Assembly: GCA_965279295.1 (NCBI GenBank)
Contig: CBDIHQ010000014.1
DNA length: 64,000 nucleotides
Reading direction: 5' to 3' (one strand)
Source: Aquabacter sp965279295
GTDB lineage: Bacteria; Pseudomonadota; Alphaproteobacteria; Rhizobiales; Xanthobacteraceae
In this document: one piece after another, positions 44,511 to 52,898 of the stretch
Layout: each line of letters starts with the position of its first letter
Position numbering within the stretch: position 1 is the stretch's first letter
Translations under genes and position numbers: made by a program
The notes under the pieces: model-generated
Database searches by the model: none
Seen by the model: only the letters and a program-made list of their open reading frames with translations
Told to the model about the DNA's origin: nothing

Positions 44511-45962
44511 TCAGTGGTCGGGGAGTTCGCCGCGCGGGTCGGGCATGGTGTTTTCCCGCTTCGCCTTGCGGCCGGCCATCTCCGCCCCGGCGTCCTTCGG
44601 CAACATCAGGAAGCTGAACACCGATGTGGCGCTGATGAAGGAGACGATCAGGAACGCCGGCACGAAGTCCGACAGAATAAGTTCCTGCGACCCGCCCCGG
44701 GTAAACCGCATGGCCTCCAGGATCATGCCGGCCACCGCCACGCCCATCGAGAAGGAAATCTGCTGGGCCACACTGACGAAGGATGTGGCGCGGCTCATGT
44801 CGTGCTGGTCTACGTCGGCATAGGCGATGGCGTTGAGCGCGGTGAATTCCAGAGAGCGGAAGAAGCCGCCCGCGAGCAGGATGGCGGTGATTGCCAGATG
44901 CGGCATGCTGGGGGTGAAAAACGCCGTCGTCGCCAGGAAGGCCGAGGCGATCAGGCTGTTGTAGACCAGCACGCGCTTGAAGCCGAACCGGCGGATGATC
45001 GGGGCGGCGGTCGCCTTCATAATCATCGCCCCCGCCGAGGCCGCAAACGTCAGCAGGCCGGAGGCGAGCGGGGACAGGCCGAAGCTCACCTGCAACATCA
45101 GCGGCAAAAGGAACGGCATGGCGCCGACGCCGATGCGGAACACCGAGGCGCCGATGACGCCGCAGCGGAATGTCGGCAAGCGCAGCAGCCCCAGGTCTAG
45201 CACCGCATGGGGGGTGCGGCGGGCGTGCAGAATGTAGAGGCCGAAGGTGGCGATGCCGATCGCAGTGACCAGGATCGCGATCCACCACGGCACCATCTCC
45301 TCGCCCATCACCGCGAGCCCGAACACGATGCCGGACAGGCCGATGCCGGAGAGGATCAGGCCCTTGAGGTCGAGCGGTGGAACGTCTTCCTCCCGCACAT
45401 TCTCGATGAAGCGGGTGGCGAGAGCGACCCCGAGAATGCCGATGGGCACGTTGATGAAGAAGATGAACCGCCAGTCGAAGTAGGTGGTGATGAAGCCACC
45501 CAAGGGCGGGCCAAGCACCGGCCCGAGCAGCGCCGGCACGGTCAACCAGGCGAGCGCCGAGACCAGTTCCGCCTTCGGCACCGAGCGCAGGATGACCAGC
45601 CGCCCCACCGGCACCATCATCGCCCCGCCCATGCCCTGGATCACGCGGTAGAGCACGAAATCCGCGAGGCTGGTGGAGAACCCGCAAAGCACCGAGCCCA
45701 TGGTGAAGATGACGATGGCGGCGCGGAACACGGTTCGCGCGCCATAGCGGTCCGCCGCCCACCCACTGGCGGGAATGAACACCGCGAGGCTGAGCAGATA
45801 AGAGGTCAGCGCCAGCTTCAGCGAAACCGGATCTTCATTGAGCGACTTGGCGATGGCCGGCAGGGACGTGGAGATGACGGTGGAATCCACCTGCTCCATG
45901 AACAGCGCACAGGCGACGATGAGCGGAATCAGGACGTGCCGGGGCAGGGTGGTGGCAGGCAT
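44511..45962 (-). CDS. MFS drug exporter, DHA2 (14-segment) type
   Basis: A 483-aa inner-membrane proton-driven exporter. The N-terminal motif D1 (LDxTIVNVALP-like, here VDSTVISTSLPAIA), motif A WAADRYGARTVF, motif B RVIQGMGGAMMVP and motif C GPVLGPPLGGFI place it in the EmrB/QacA group. No membrane-fusion partner is adjacent. Substrate unknown. The divergent gene is the methyltransferase-like protein at 46180. Confidence 0.9.
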   Translation of the reverse strand: MPATTLPRHVLIPLIVACALFMEQVDSTVISTSLPAIAKSLNEDPVSLKLALTSYLLSLAVFIPASGWAADRYGARTVFRAAIVIFTMGSVLCGFSTSLADFVLYRVIQGMGGAMMVPVGRLVILRSVPKAELVSALAWLTVPALLGPVLGPPLGGFITTYFDWRFIFFINVPIGILGVALATRFIENVREEDVPPLDLKGLILSGIGLSGIVFGLAVMGEEMVPWWIAILVTAIGIATFGLYILHARRTPHAVLDLGLLRLPTFRCGVIGASVFRIGVGAMPFLLPLMLQVSFGLSPLASGLLTFAASAGAMIMKATAAPIIRRFGFKRVLVYNSLIASAFLATTAFFTPSMPHLAITAILLAGGFFRSLEFTALNAIAYADVDQHDMSRATSFVSVAQQISFSMGVAVAGMILEAMRFTRGGSQELILSDFVPAFLIVSFISATSVFSFLMLPKDAGAEMAGRKAKRENTMPDPRGELPDH

Positions 45963-46179
45963 TCGGTGTCCACGTTTGATATGTGCTCCTTAGCATAGCT
46001 CGCGGCCAAAGGCAGGCGCCGTGCAGCATGCCTGCGCATAGTGCCTCTGCGCGCAGCGTGGTCCTTATGGGCTTCTTATGGCGCGGGGCCGGCTCTCCGA
46101 TGGCGGCTTTATCGCCCTTGCCTGCATGCTTGCGGCCTGAGATGCGCTGGTGCGCGTCGCTGAAGAGGAGATGGGCGCA

Positions 46180-46698
46180 ATGCCCCGAGTGTCCCGGTTA
46201 GGCTCCCGCAGCCAGGAAGTACGGCCTCACGCTGATGTTCAGGACGCCCGCCTCCCGGTCCGCGCCATTGCGGCGCTGACGCGGCTGGGTGTGCAGGCCC
46301 ATGTGGCCGTGATCGGCCGGGGCGGCCTCGAGACTGCGCTCGAACTGTGGCGCGCCGGCTTCGTGCATGTGGATGTGGCGGCGGACCGTCTCAGCCGCCC
46401 GGCGGGCGGCGCGGCGGACGCGGTAATCGTGCAGGGAGACGGCGAGCGGCTTGCAAGGTCGATCGAGGCGGCGTGCGGCGTCCTGCGGGTCGGCGGATGG
46501 CTGATCGTGCGCATCACGCGTTCCGCGAAAGACAGCCTCGAGAGCGTACGCCGCCGTCTGGCGACCGCCGGCTTCACCTCGGGTCCCGGCTTCATCGACG
46601 CCGACGGCGCCTGGATCGCCGCCCGCCGTCGCCCGGCGCTGCGGCTTCACGTAAACGCGGGCGCCATCTCTCCCGCTCGCGCGCGTTCCGCAGACTAG
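46180..46698 (+). CDS. Degenerate methyltransferase-like protein
   Basis: A 172-aa protein. A Rossmann-like start (VAVIGRGGLETALELWRAGF) and a later ACGVLRVGGWLIVRI strand resemble the first and fifth strands of SAM-dependent methyltransferases, but the GxGxG loop is degenerate and the domain is short. It may be a non-enzymatic remnant or a regulatory protein. The start at 46180 follows GAGGAG at 46,165. A minus-strand frame over the same bases looks like a shadow. Confidence 0.6.
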   Translation: MPRVSRLGSRSQEVRPHADVQDARLPVRAIAALTRLGVQAHVAVIGRGGLETALELWRAGFVHVDVAADRLSRPAGGAADAVIVQGDGERLARSIEAACGVLRVGGWLIVRITRSAKDSLESVRRRLATAGFTSGPGFIDADGAWIAARRRPALRLHVNAGAISPARARSAD

Positions 46699-46852
46699 CG
46701 TTTAGGCGGGAGGACAGGGCTTTTTGCTGGGTTCGCCCCGCCGCCTCACCCGAGGGAGGGGTGATCTCGCCGCCGGGGAAATCGCTCCCCGTCTGGCACC
46801 TCATGTGATGCCGGCGGGATGTGCGCAGTTTGTATGGGATACATTGAGGTGG

Positions 46853-46887
46853 AAGGCTCCAGCTGCGAAGCCGCATCCTGGAGCTTT
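46853..46887 (-). terminator. Hairpin at the end of the TctC-type gene
   Basis: A long stem AAAGCTCCAG...CTGGAGCCTT with an inner TGCG/CGCA helix and GCTT loop begins 4 bp after the stop (minus strand). The tail is pyrimidine-rich rather than a true U-tract. Confidence 0.55.
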
Positions 46888-46890
46888 CCA

Positions 46891-47883
46891 TCACTTCGTA
46901 GCGATGCCCTGGTTTTTCAGGACTTCGGCCCATTTCACGTTCTCGGACTTCACATAGTCTGCGAATTCCGGCGCCGTGGTGCCCTTCACCACGTAGCCGA
47001 GGTCATTGAGCTTCTTCAGGGTCTCGGGCTCCTGGAGTACAGCGTTCACCGCCTTGTTGATTGAAACCACCAGATCCGGTGCCATGCCGGCGGGGCCGAA
47101 CATTCCCCACCAGAGTTCCACGTCGAAATCCTTGATCCCGGCTTCCTGCATGGTCGGCGTGTTGGGCAGCGCCGCGATACGCGAGGTTCCGGTCACGGCC
47201 AACGGCTTAATCAGGCCGGTCTCGATGCCGGACATGGCGGTGGGCGCGCTCACGAACATGTAGGAGACGTGATTGCCCAGCAGCGCCGGCATGGCGGCGC
47301 CGTCGCCCTGATAGGGCACGGCCTGGGCGTTCACCTCCGCCGTCTTGTTGAAGAACACGCCGGCGATGTCGGCGCCATCGCCCCGCCCGCCGGTGGCATA
47401 GTTCACCGCGCCGGGATGGGCCTTGATGTAGGCGACCAGTTCCGCGACCGAATTGGGCGCGAACTGCTTGTTCGCCACCAGAACCAGCGGCGTGTAGGCG
47501 ACCAGCGTGATCGGCGTAAAGTCCTTCAGCGGATCATAGCCGGGGTTGGCATAGAGCCGCTGGCCGGCGGCGTGGGAGGTCTGGGTGGCGATCTGGATCG
47601 TGTAACCGTCCGGGGCCGACTTGGCGACATAGCGCGAGGCGATCTGCGCGGCGGCGCCGGGCTTGTCCTCCACGATCACCGTCTTGCCCAGCTTCTCTTG
47701 GAGCCGCTGGGCGATGACGCGGGCGATGGTGTCGGTGGTGCCGCCGGCGGTGTAGCCGACGACGATGGAGACCGGCTGCTCCGCGCGGGCGGCGTGTACG
47801 GCAGCGAAAAGCGCAAGGCCCGCGACCAGGGCGCTGACGGTGCGAAAGAATGCGGCGCGAATGAAAGTGTCGCGAATGAACAT
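46891..47883 (-). CDS. TctC/Bug-family extracytoplasmic binding protein
   Basis: A 330-aa periplasmic receptor of the tripartite tricarboxylate transporter family. It has a signal peptide (FFRTVSALVAGLALFAAVHA, cleavage before EQPV), then ISIVVGY-like VSIVVGYTAGGTTD, VIVEDKPGAAAQIAS and DFTPITLVAYTPL. The start at 47883 has a perfect GGGAGG site. No tctA or tctB membrane genes are in the window, so it is an orphan receptor; many such proteins serve distant transporters or as sensors. Confidence 0.9.
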   Translation of the reverse strand: MFIRDTFIRAAFFRTVSALVAGLALFAAVHAARAEQPVSIVVGYTAGGTTDTIARVIAQRLQEKLGKTVIVEDKPGAAAQIASRYVAKSAPDGYTIQIATQTSHAAGQRLYANPGYDPLKDFTPITLVAYTPLVLVANKQFAPNSVAELVAYIKAHPGAVNYATGGRGDGADIAGVFFNKTAEVNAQAVPYQGDGAAMPALLGNHVSYMFVSAPTAMSGIETGLIKPLAVTGTSRIAALPNTPTMQEAGIKDFDVELWWGMFGPAGMAPDLVVSINKAVNAVLQEPETLKKLNDLGYVVKGTTAPEFADYVKSENVKWAEVLKNQGIATK

Positions 47884-48061
47884 GGCGTGTCCTCCCAAAT
47901 GAACGCTGGGCTCTGATGGCCACAGTCGTCCCGCTCCGGTCACACCGTGCCGGCGCGCCGAAGTCTCATCGCATCAGTGTAGGAGTAGGGCGGTCCGACC
48001 CGTAATAATGATTTCCGCGCCACGATGCGCACCAGATATGCTGGGCAACGTCAGAAGTTTT

Positions 48062-48076
48062 ATTACGTTACGTAAT
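48062..48076. promoter_or_regulatory. Palindromic operator candidate upstream of the TctC-type gene
   Basis: ATTACG-TTA-CGTAAT is a perfect 15-bp inverted repeat in an AT-rich stretch between the end of the LysR gene and the binding-protein gene start. The remaining 47,884-48,117 gap holds no other feature I can support. Confidence 0.4.
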
Positions 48077-48117
48077 GTTGCGCCTGATGTTTTGCTTTCC
48101 CAAGTGCAATTCGCACC

Positions 48118-49077
48118 TTAGCGCGGCGCTTGGCGCGCTAGCGTCTCAGGGTCGGCGAGGCCCAGCGCGCTGAAGCGGGGCGCGACATCGGCGGCCAAAT
48201 GATCGAGGAAGGCGCGCACCCGTGCGGGAAGCGGGCCGCCCTGGCCCATATAGACCGCATGAAGCGGATCGGTATCGCCGGGATTGAACGCTTCCAGAAC
48301 CGGAACCAGCCGCCCCGCCGCAATATCGTCCGCCACCTGAAAGACCCCGAAACGCGCCAGGCCCATGCCTTCGACGGCGAGATGCCGCAAGGCTTCGCCA
48401 TCGCTGACCTGGACGTTTCCGGCAGGCATGTGGCGCACCTCGCCCGCCGTTGTGCGCAGCGGCCAGCCGTCATTCTCACGGGCGTAGCAGAAGGTGAGGC
48501 GATTGTGCCGGGCGAGATCCTCCGGCACTTGCGGGATGCCCGCGCGCTCCAGGTAGCCGGGGGCGCCGACGATCACCATGCGGGTCTCCCCCAGCTTGCG
48601 GGCCACGAGGCGGGAGCTTTTCAGCGGCCCCGAGCGAACCGCGACGTCGGTGCGCTCCTCCAGCAGATCCACCACCTTGTCCGTAAGCACCGCCTCCACC
48701 GTCACGCGCGGATGGGCGGCGAGAAACGCCGGCAAGGCGGGCAGCAGGAAGCCGATGCCGAACGGCATGTGGGCGCTCACCTTCAGGTGCCCGGCGGCCA
48801 GTTCGCTGGCGGATGCCGCGCGCTCGGCGGCATCGAGTTCCGCCAGGATGCCCATGCCGCGCTCGTAGAAGGCGCGGCCCTCAGGCGTCAGTTGAAGCCG
48901 CCGGGTCGAGCGCTGCACCAGCCGCGCGCCCAGCCGCGTCTCCAGCCGTGAAATCAGCTTGCTGATCGCCGATGGGCTCATGCGCAGCGCGCGGGCGGCG
49001 GCGGAGAAGCCACCGAGGTCCACCACCCGGATGAACACCTCCAACTCGCCGGAGCGATTGACGTCGAGGCGGGCCAT
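48118..49077 (-). CDS. LysR-family regulator, divergent from an MFS exporter
   Basis: A 319-aa LysR factor. The helix-turn-helix (GGFSAAARALRMSPSAISKLISRLE) covers about residues 18-42 and the effector domain about 88-300. It belongs to the CrgA/DhcR-like subgroup by LGARLVQRSTRRLQLTPEG. It is 117 bp from the divergent MFS gene it probably controls. On the other side, the TctC-type gene is co-oriented downstream. Confidence 0.9.
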   Translation of the reverse strand: MARLDVNRSGELEVFIRVVDLGGFSAAARALRMSPSAISKLISRLETRLGARLVQRSTRRLQLTPEGRAFYERGMGILAELDAAERAASASELAAGHLKVSAHMPFGIGFLLPALPAFLAAHPRVTVEAVLTDKVVDLLEERTDVAVRSGPLKSSRLVARKLGETRMVIVGAPGYLERAGIPQVPEDLARHNRLTFCYARENDGWPLRTTAGEVRHMPAGNVQVSDGEALRHLAVEGMGLARFGVFQVADDIAAGRLVPVLEAFNPGDTDPLHAVYMGQGGPLPARVRAFLDHLAADVAPRFSALGLADPETLARQAPR

Positions 49078-49088
49078 TATGAATTCAA

Positions 49089-49100
49089 ATCATAAATGAT
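49089..49100. promoter_or_regulatory. Candidate LysR site in the divergent MFS promoter
   Basis: ATCAT-AA-ATGAT is a perfect 12-bp inverted repeat in the most AT-rich part of the divergent gap, 12 bp from the LysR start codon. It fits an autoregulatory LysR site. Confidence 0.35.
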
Positions 49101-49193
49101 GTGCATTCCATCAGGCTAGATCAGAGGCGACGGCGCGTCCATGTAGCATCGCGAAGGGATCGAACGGTCCCGTGCTGACCCAGGACGACGTCC

Positions 49194-50366
49194 ATGCCTA
49201 TCGCGCTTTACGCCCTCACCGCCGGTGCCTTCGGCATCGGTGTCACCGAATTCGTCATCATGGGCCTGCTGCTCGACATGAGCGCGGACCTGCATGTCTC
49301 CATTTCCGCCGCCGGCCTGCTGATCTCCGGCTATGCCCTGGGTGTCGTGGTGGGTGCACCGCTGCTCACCGTGCTCACCGCCCGCTGGCCTCGCAAGGCG
49401 GTGCTGGTGGGGCTGATGGTGGTGTTCACGCTGGGCAATCTCGCCTGCGCCCTGGCGCCGGACTACGCGACGCTGATGGCGGCGCGGGTGCTCACCGCCT
49501 TCGCCCACGCCACTTTCTTTGGCGTCGGCTCGGTGGTGGCGACCGGCCTTGTGCCCAAGGAGCGCAAGGCGAGCGCCATCGCCATCATGTTCACCGGCCT
49601 GACGGTCGCGAACATCCTCGGGGTGCCCCTCGGTACGTGGCTTGGGCAGGCGTTCGGCTGGCGCGCCACCTTCTGGGCCGTGGCCGCCATCGGCATCCTC
49701 GCGGTGGCGGTGATCGCGCTGCTGGTCCCGAGCGATACCGCGAAGGAGGAGCCGAGCAATTTCCGCGCCGACATCGCGGTCCTTGCCCGCCCGGCGCTGC
49801 TGCTCGGCCTGCTGACCACGGTGCTGAGCTGGGTCGGCGTGTTCGCGGGCTTCACCTATATCGCCCCGATCCTGACCCGCATCACCGGCTTCTCGGAAGC
49901 TGCTGTCTCGCCGATCCTTCTGGTGTTCGGCGGCGGGTTGGTGATCGGCAATCTGGTGGGCGGGCGCCTCGCGGACCGAAGCCTCGTGCCCACCGTGTTC
50001 GGCACGCTGCTGCTGCTCGCCGTGGTTCTGGGGCTCATGAGCTTCGCGATCCACAGCCAGGTCGCGGCCGTCATCGGCATCGCCTTGTTCGGTGCCTCAG
50101 CCTTCGCCACCGTCGCGCCGCTGCAGATATGGGTTCTGGAAAAGGCCAGCGGGGCCGGGCAGAGCCTCGCCTCCAGCTTCAACATCGCCGCCTTCAATCT
50201 CGGCAATGCCATCGGCGCGTGGCTGGGCGGCGCGGTGATCGATCACGGCCCGGGCTTGGCCGCCATCCCCTGGGTCGCGGCGCTGGTGCCGCTTGCCGCG
50301 ATCGGGGTTGCCTATGGCGCGGTGCGCCTGGAGGCCCGCGCGCCGGTCCGCATGCCCGCAGCCTGA
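49194..50366 (+). CDS. MFS exporter, DHA1 (AraJ/YdhP) type
   Basis: A 390-aa, 12-segment inner-membrane exporter. Family marks are the N-terminal ALTAGAFGIGVTEFVIMGLL and the motif A region VLTARWPRKAVLVG. It resembles arabinose-efflux and chloramphenicol-efflux permeases; the substrate is not predictable. AGGA upstream supports the ATG at 49194. The divergent LysR gene is its likely regulator. Confidence 0.9.
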   Translation: MPIALYALTAGAFGIGVTEFVIMGLLLDMSADLHVSISAAGLLISGYALGVVVGAPLLTVLTARWPRKAVLVGLMVVFTLGNLACALAPDYATLMAARVLTAFAHATFFGVGSVVATGLVPKERKASAIAIMFTGLTVANILGVPLGTWLGQAFGWRATFWAVAAIGILAVAVIALLVPSDTAKEEPSNFRADIAVLARPALLLGLLTTVLSWVGVFAGFTYIAPILTRITGFSEAAVSPILLVFGGGLVIGNLVGGRLADRSLVPTVFGTLLLLAVVLGLMSFAIHSQVAAVIGIALFGASAFATVAPLQIWVLEKASGAGQSLASSFNIAAFNLGNAIGAWLGGAVIDHGPGLAAIPWVAALVPLAAIGVAYGAVRLEARAPVRMPAA

Positions 50367-50499
50367 CGCGCCGATGGGTGAAAGAGACGCGGCCTTGCCT
50401 TGAGAGAGAGGTACGGGGAGATTGTCACCTCAGTGTCATACGGCGTGGATACGCCGTGTGATGCCGGGCGGCTTCAGAGCCGCAAGGGGGGACAAAATC

Positions 50500-51252
50500 A
50501 TGCAGCCGATCGTCCGCGCGGAGAACGTGCGCAAATCGTTCGACACGACGCCGATCCTCAAGGGGGTCAGCTTCGAGATCGCCGAGGGCGATCTGGTGTC
50601 GATTATCGGCCCGTCGGGGTGCGGCAAGTCCACGCTGCTGCGCTGCCTCAACGGGCTGGAAACCATCGATTCCGGGGTGGTGGAAGCCTGCGGCGTCCGC
50701 ATGGAACGCAAGGAAGGCTCCCCCCCGTTGCCCGGCGAAATCGCCCACCGGCTGCGCCGCAATGTCGGGATGGTGTTCCAGCAATATAACCTCTTCCCTC
50801 ACAAGACCCTGATCCAGAACGTCATGATGGCGCCCATGGTGGTCAAGGGGACGAAGAAGGAAGAGGCCGAGGCGATCGCCGACCGCCTGCTGCGCAAGGT
50901 CGGGCTGCATGAGCAGAAGGACCGCTACCCCATCAACATGTCCGGCGGCCAGCAGCAGCGCGGCGCCATCGCCCGCGCGCTCGCCATGTCCCCGAAGGTG
51001 ATGCTCTACGACGAGCCCACCTCCGCCCTCGATCCCGGCTTGGTGGACGAGGTTCTCGACGTGATGAAGGAATTGGACGAGGAGGGGATGACGCAGATCG
51101 TCGTCACCCATGAAATGCGCTTCGCGCGCGATGCCTCCGACTACATCGTCTACATGGAGAAGGGCGAGATCATCGAGATCTCAGACGAGGACGAGATCTT
51201 TGAAAATCCCAAAGATCCCCGGACCCGGCAGTTCCTGCGCCGCTTCGCCTGA
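50500..51252 (+). CDS. Polar amino-acid ABC ATPase (GlnQ type)
   Basis: A 250-aa ATPase with the Walker A GPSGCGKST (about residue 37), the Q-loop VFQQYNLFPH, the signature MSGGQQQRGAIAR and the Walker B VMLYDEPTSALDP. The ATG at 50500 is preceded by AAGGGGGGAC. It is 36 bp before the fused binding protein-permease gene, forming a two-gene importer. Confidence 0.94.
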   Translation: MQPIVRAENVRKSFDTTPILKGVSFEIAEGDLVSIIGPSGCGKSTLLRCLNGLETIDSGVVEACGVRMERKEGSPPLPGEIAHRLRRNVGMVFQQYNLFPHKTLIQNVMMAPMVVKGTKKEEAEAIADRLLRKVGLHEQKDRYPINMSGGQQQRGAIARALAMSPKVMLYDEPTSALDPGLVDEVLDVMKELDEEGMTQIVVTHEMRFARDASDYIVYMEKGEIIEISDEDEIFENPKDPRTRQFLRRFA

Positions 51253-51288
51253 CATCTCGTCCTGTCCTTTCCTGATCCGGGGATCGCC

Positions 51289-52824
51289 ATGCGCCTCGCC
51301 TTCGCTGCTCTGCTGACGTTTGTTTCCGTGTGCTTCTCCCTAGGAAGTGCGTTCGCCCAGGGCACTGCGCCCTTCTCCGGGCCGCCGCTGCGCTATGGCG
51401 GCGATGCCACCTCCGGCGCGCCTTACACCTTCAAGGACCCCGCGGACCCGGACCTCGTCGTCGGGTTCGAGGTGGACATCATGACCCAGATCGGCATCGA
51501 ACTCGGCCGCAAGACCGCGTTCGTGCAGAACGACTGGAGCAACCTCATCCCCGGCCTCAATGCCGGCCTGTACGATGCGGTCATCAACGGCCTGGAAATC
51601 ACCGCCGAGCACCAGGCGGCTGCGGATTTCACCATTCCCTACTACACCACCTACGGGCAGATCGTGATCCGCCGGGGCGACCCGGAAATCCCCGACATCG
51701 CGGCGCTGAAGGGCAAGAGCGTCGGCACGCTCAAGTCCAGCCAGATGGAATATGTGCTGCGCAATTACGGCGGCATCGACGTGCGCTCCTACGAGCAGGA
51801 AATCGACGCCTACACCGACCTCAAGCTCAAGCGCATCGATGCGACCGTGATGGATTTCCCCATCGCGGTTTATTACGCCCAGCCCGACCGCGAACTGCAA
51901 TTCACCGGCGCGCCGGTGGGGCGCATCGAATACGGCATCGCGGTGAAGAAGGGCGGAAACCCGCAGCTTCTCGCCTCGCTCAATTCCGGCCTGTCGCAGA
52001 TGATCCAGGACGGGGAGATGCGCAAGATCCTCGATAAATGGGCGCTTTGGACCCCGATGATGGCGCAGATCACCGGCGACACCCGGTCGATGCAGGCGCA
52101 GCCCACGGCCTACGACCATTTCGTCGAGGCCACCCAGCCCCAGGGCTGGCAGGCGCAGATCGGCCGCTACATGCGCTTCATGCCGCAGCTACTCTGGGCG
52201 GCGGTGATGACCATGGAGATTTCCATCCTGGCCATGTTCATCGCGGTCGGCCTCGGCGCGACCCTGGCGCTCTGCCGGGTCTATGGCGGGACGGCGCTGG
52301 ACCGGCTCGCACAGATCTACATCGAGGTTGTGCGCGGCACGCCGCTGCTAATCCAGGTGCTGTTCATCTATTACGGTCTGCCGAAGGTCGGCCTCCAGCT
52401 TGATCCGTTCGTCGCCGGCGTCATGGCGCTGGGGCTGAACTATGCCGCCTATGAGGCGGAGAACTACCGCGCCGGCCTGCTCGCCATTCCGCGCCACCAG
52501 ATGGAAGCGGCGATCGCCCTCAACATGACCGAGCGCCAGTCGCTGCGCCATGTGGTGATCCCGCAGGCCGCGCGCATCGTGTTGCCGCCCACCACCAACG
52601 ACTTCATCTCCCTGATCAAGGATTCATCCCTGGTCTCCGTGATCTCGCTGGTGGAGCTGACCAAGACCTATGAGCAGATCTCCACCACCTATTACGATTA
52701 TTTCGGCACCGGCCTGCTGGTCGCCGGGATGTATCTGCTGCTCGGCCTGCCGTTCGTGCGTTTGGCGAAGTGGGCGGAAAGGCACGTCAGCCGGGGCATG
52801 GTGCGCGGGGCGGGGGCGAAGTGA
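51289..52824 (+). CDS. Fused amino-acid-binding protein and ABC permease
   Basis: A 511-aa single polypeptide. A signal peptide (LAFAALLTFVSVCFSLGSAFAQ) and an SBP_bac_3 binding domain fill residues 1-250 (VGFEVDIMTQIGIELG, GLEITAEHQ). A HisM/GlnP-type permease follows from about 295 (AAVMTMEISILAMF), with the ATPase-contact EAA loop around GLLAIPRHQMEAAIALNMT. Fusions like this are best known in Gram-positive GlnPQ. With the ATPase gene just upstream it makes a complete importer, and the neighbouring dadA hints at D-amino acids (inference). Confidence 0.93.
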   Translation: MRLAFAALLTFVSVCFSLGSAFAQGTAPFSGPPLRYGGDATSGAPYTFKDPADPDLVVGFEVDIMTQIGIELGRKTAFVQNDWSNLIPGLNAGLYDAVINGLEITAEHQAAADFTIPYYTTYGQIVIRRGDPEIPDIAALKGKSVGTLKSSQMEYVLRNYGGIDVRSYEQEIDAYTDLKLKRIDATVMDFPIAVYYAQPDRELQFTGAPVGRIEYGIAVKKGGNPQLLASLNSGLSQMIQDGEMRKILDKWALWTPMMAQITGDTRSMQAQPTAYDHFVEATQPQGWQAQIGRYMRFMPQLLWAAVMTMEISILAMFIAVGLGATLALCRVYGGTALDRLAQIYIEVVRGTPLLIQVLFIYYGLPKVGLQLDPFVAGVMALGLNYAAYEAENYRAGLLAIPRHQMEAAIALNMTERQSLRHVVIPQAARIVLPPTTNDFISLIKDSSLVSVISLVELTKTYEQISTTYYDYFGTGLLVAGMYLLLGLPFVRLAKWAERHVSRGMVRGAGAK

Positions 52825-52853
52825 GGGACCACAAGCAGAAACCAGTGCGATAG

Positions 52854-52875
52854 CCCTCCCCGCGAGCGGGAAGGG
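52854..52875. repeat. Single intergenic palindrome copy
   Basis: CCCTCCCCGC-GA-GCGGGAAGGG is one arm of the dispersed palindrome, located in the convergent gap between the fused transporter and dadA, where it may end both transcripts. Confidence 0.6.
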
Positions 52876-52898
52876 CTTGGAAGGGACCGTGCCTCGCC

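Noticed and set aside
46198..46650. Minus-strand 150-codon alternative to the 172-aa gene
   Set aside because: No ribosome site and shadow-type composition; the plus frame has GAGGAG and a fold-like pattern.
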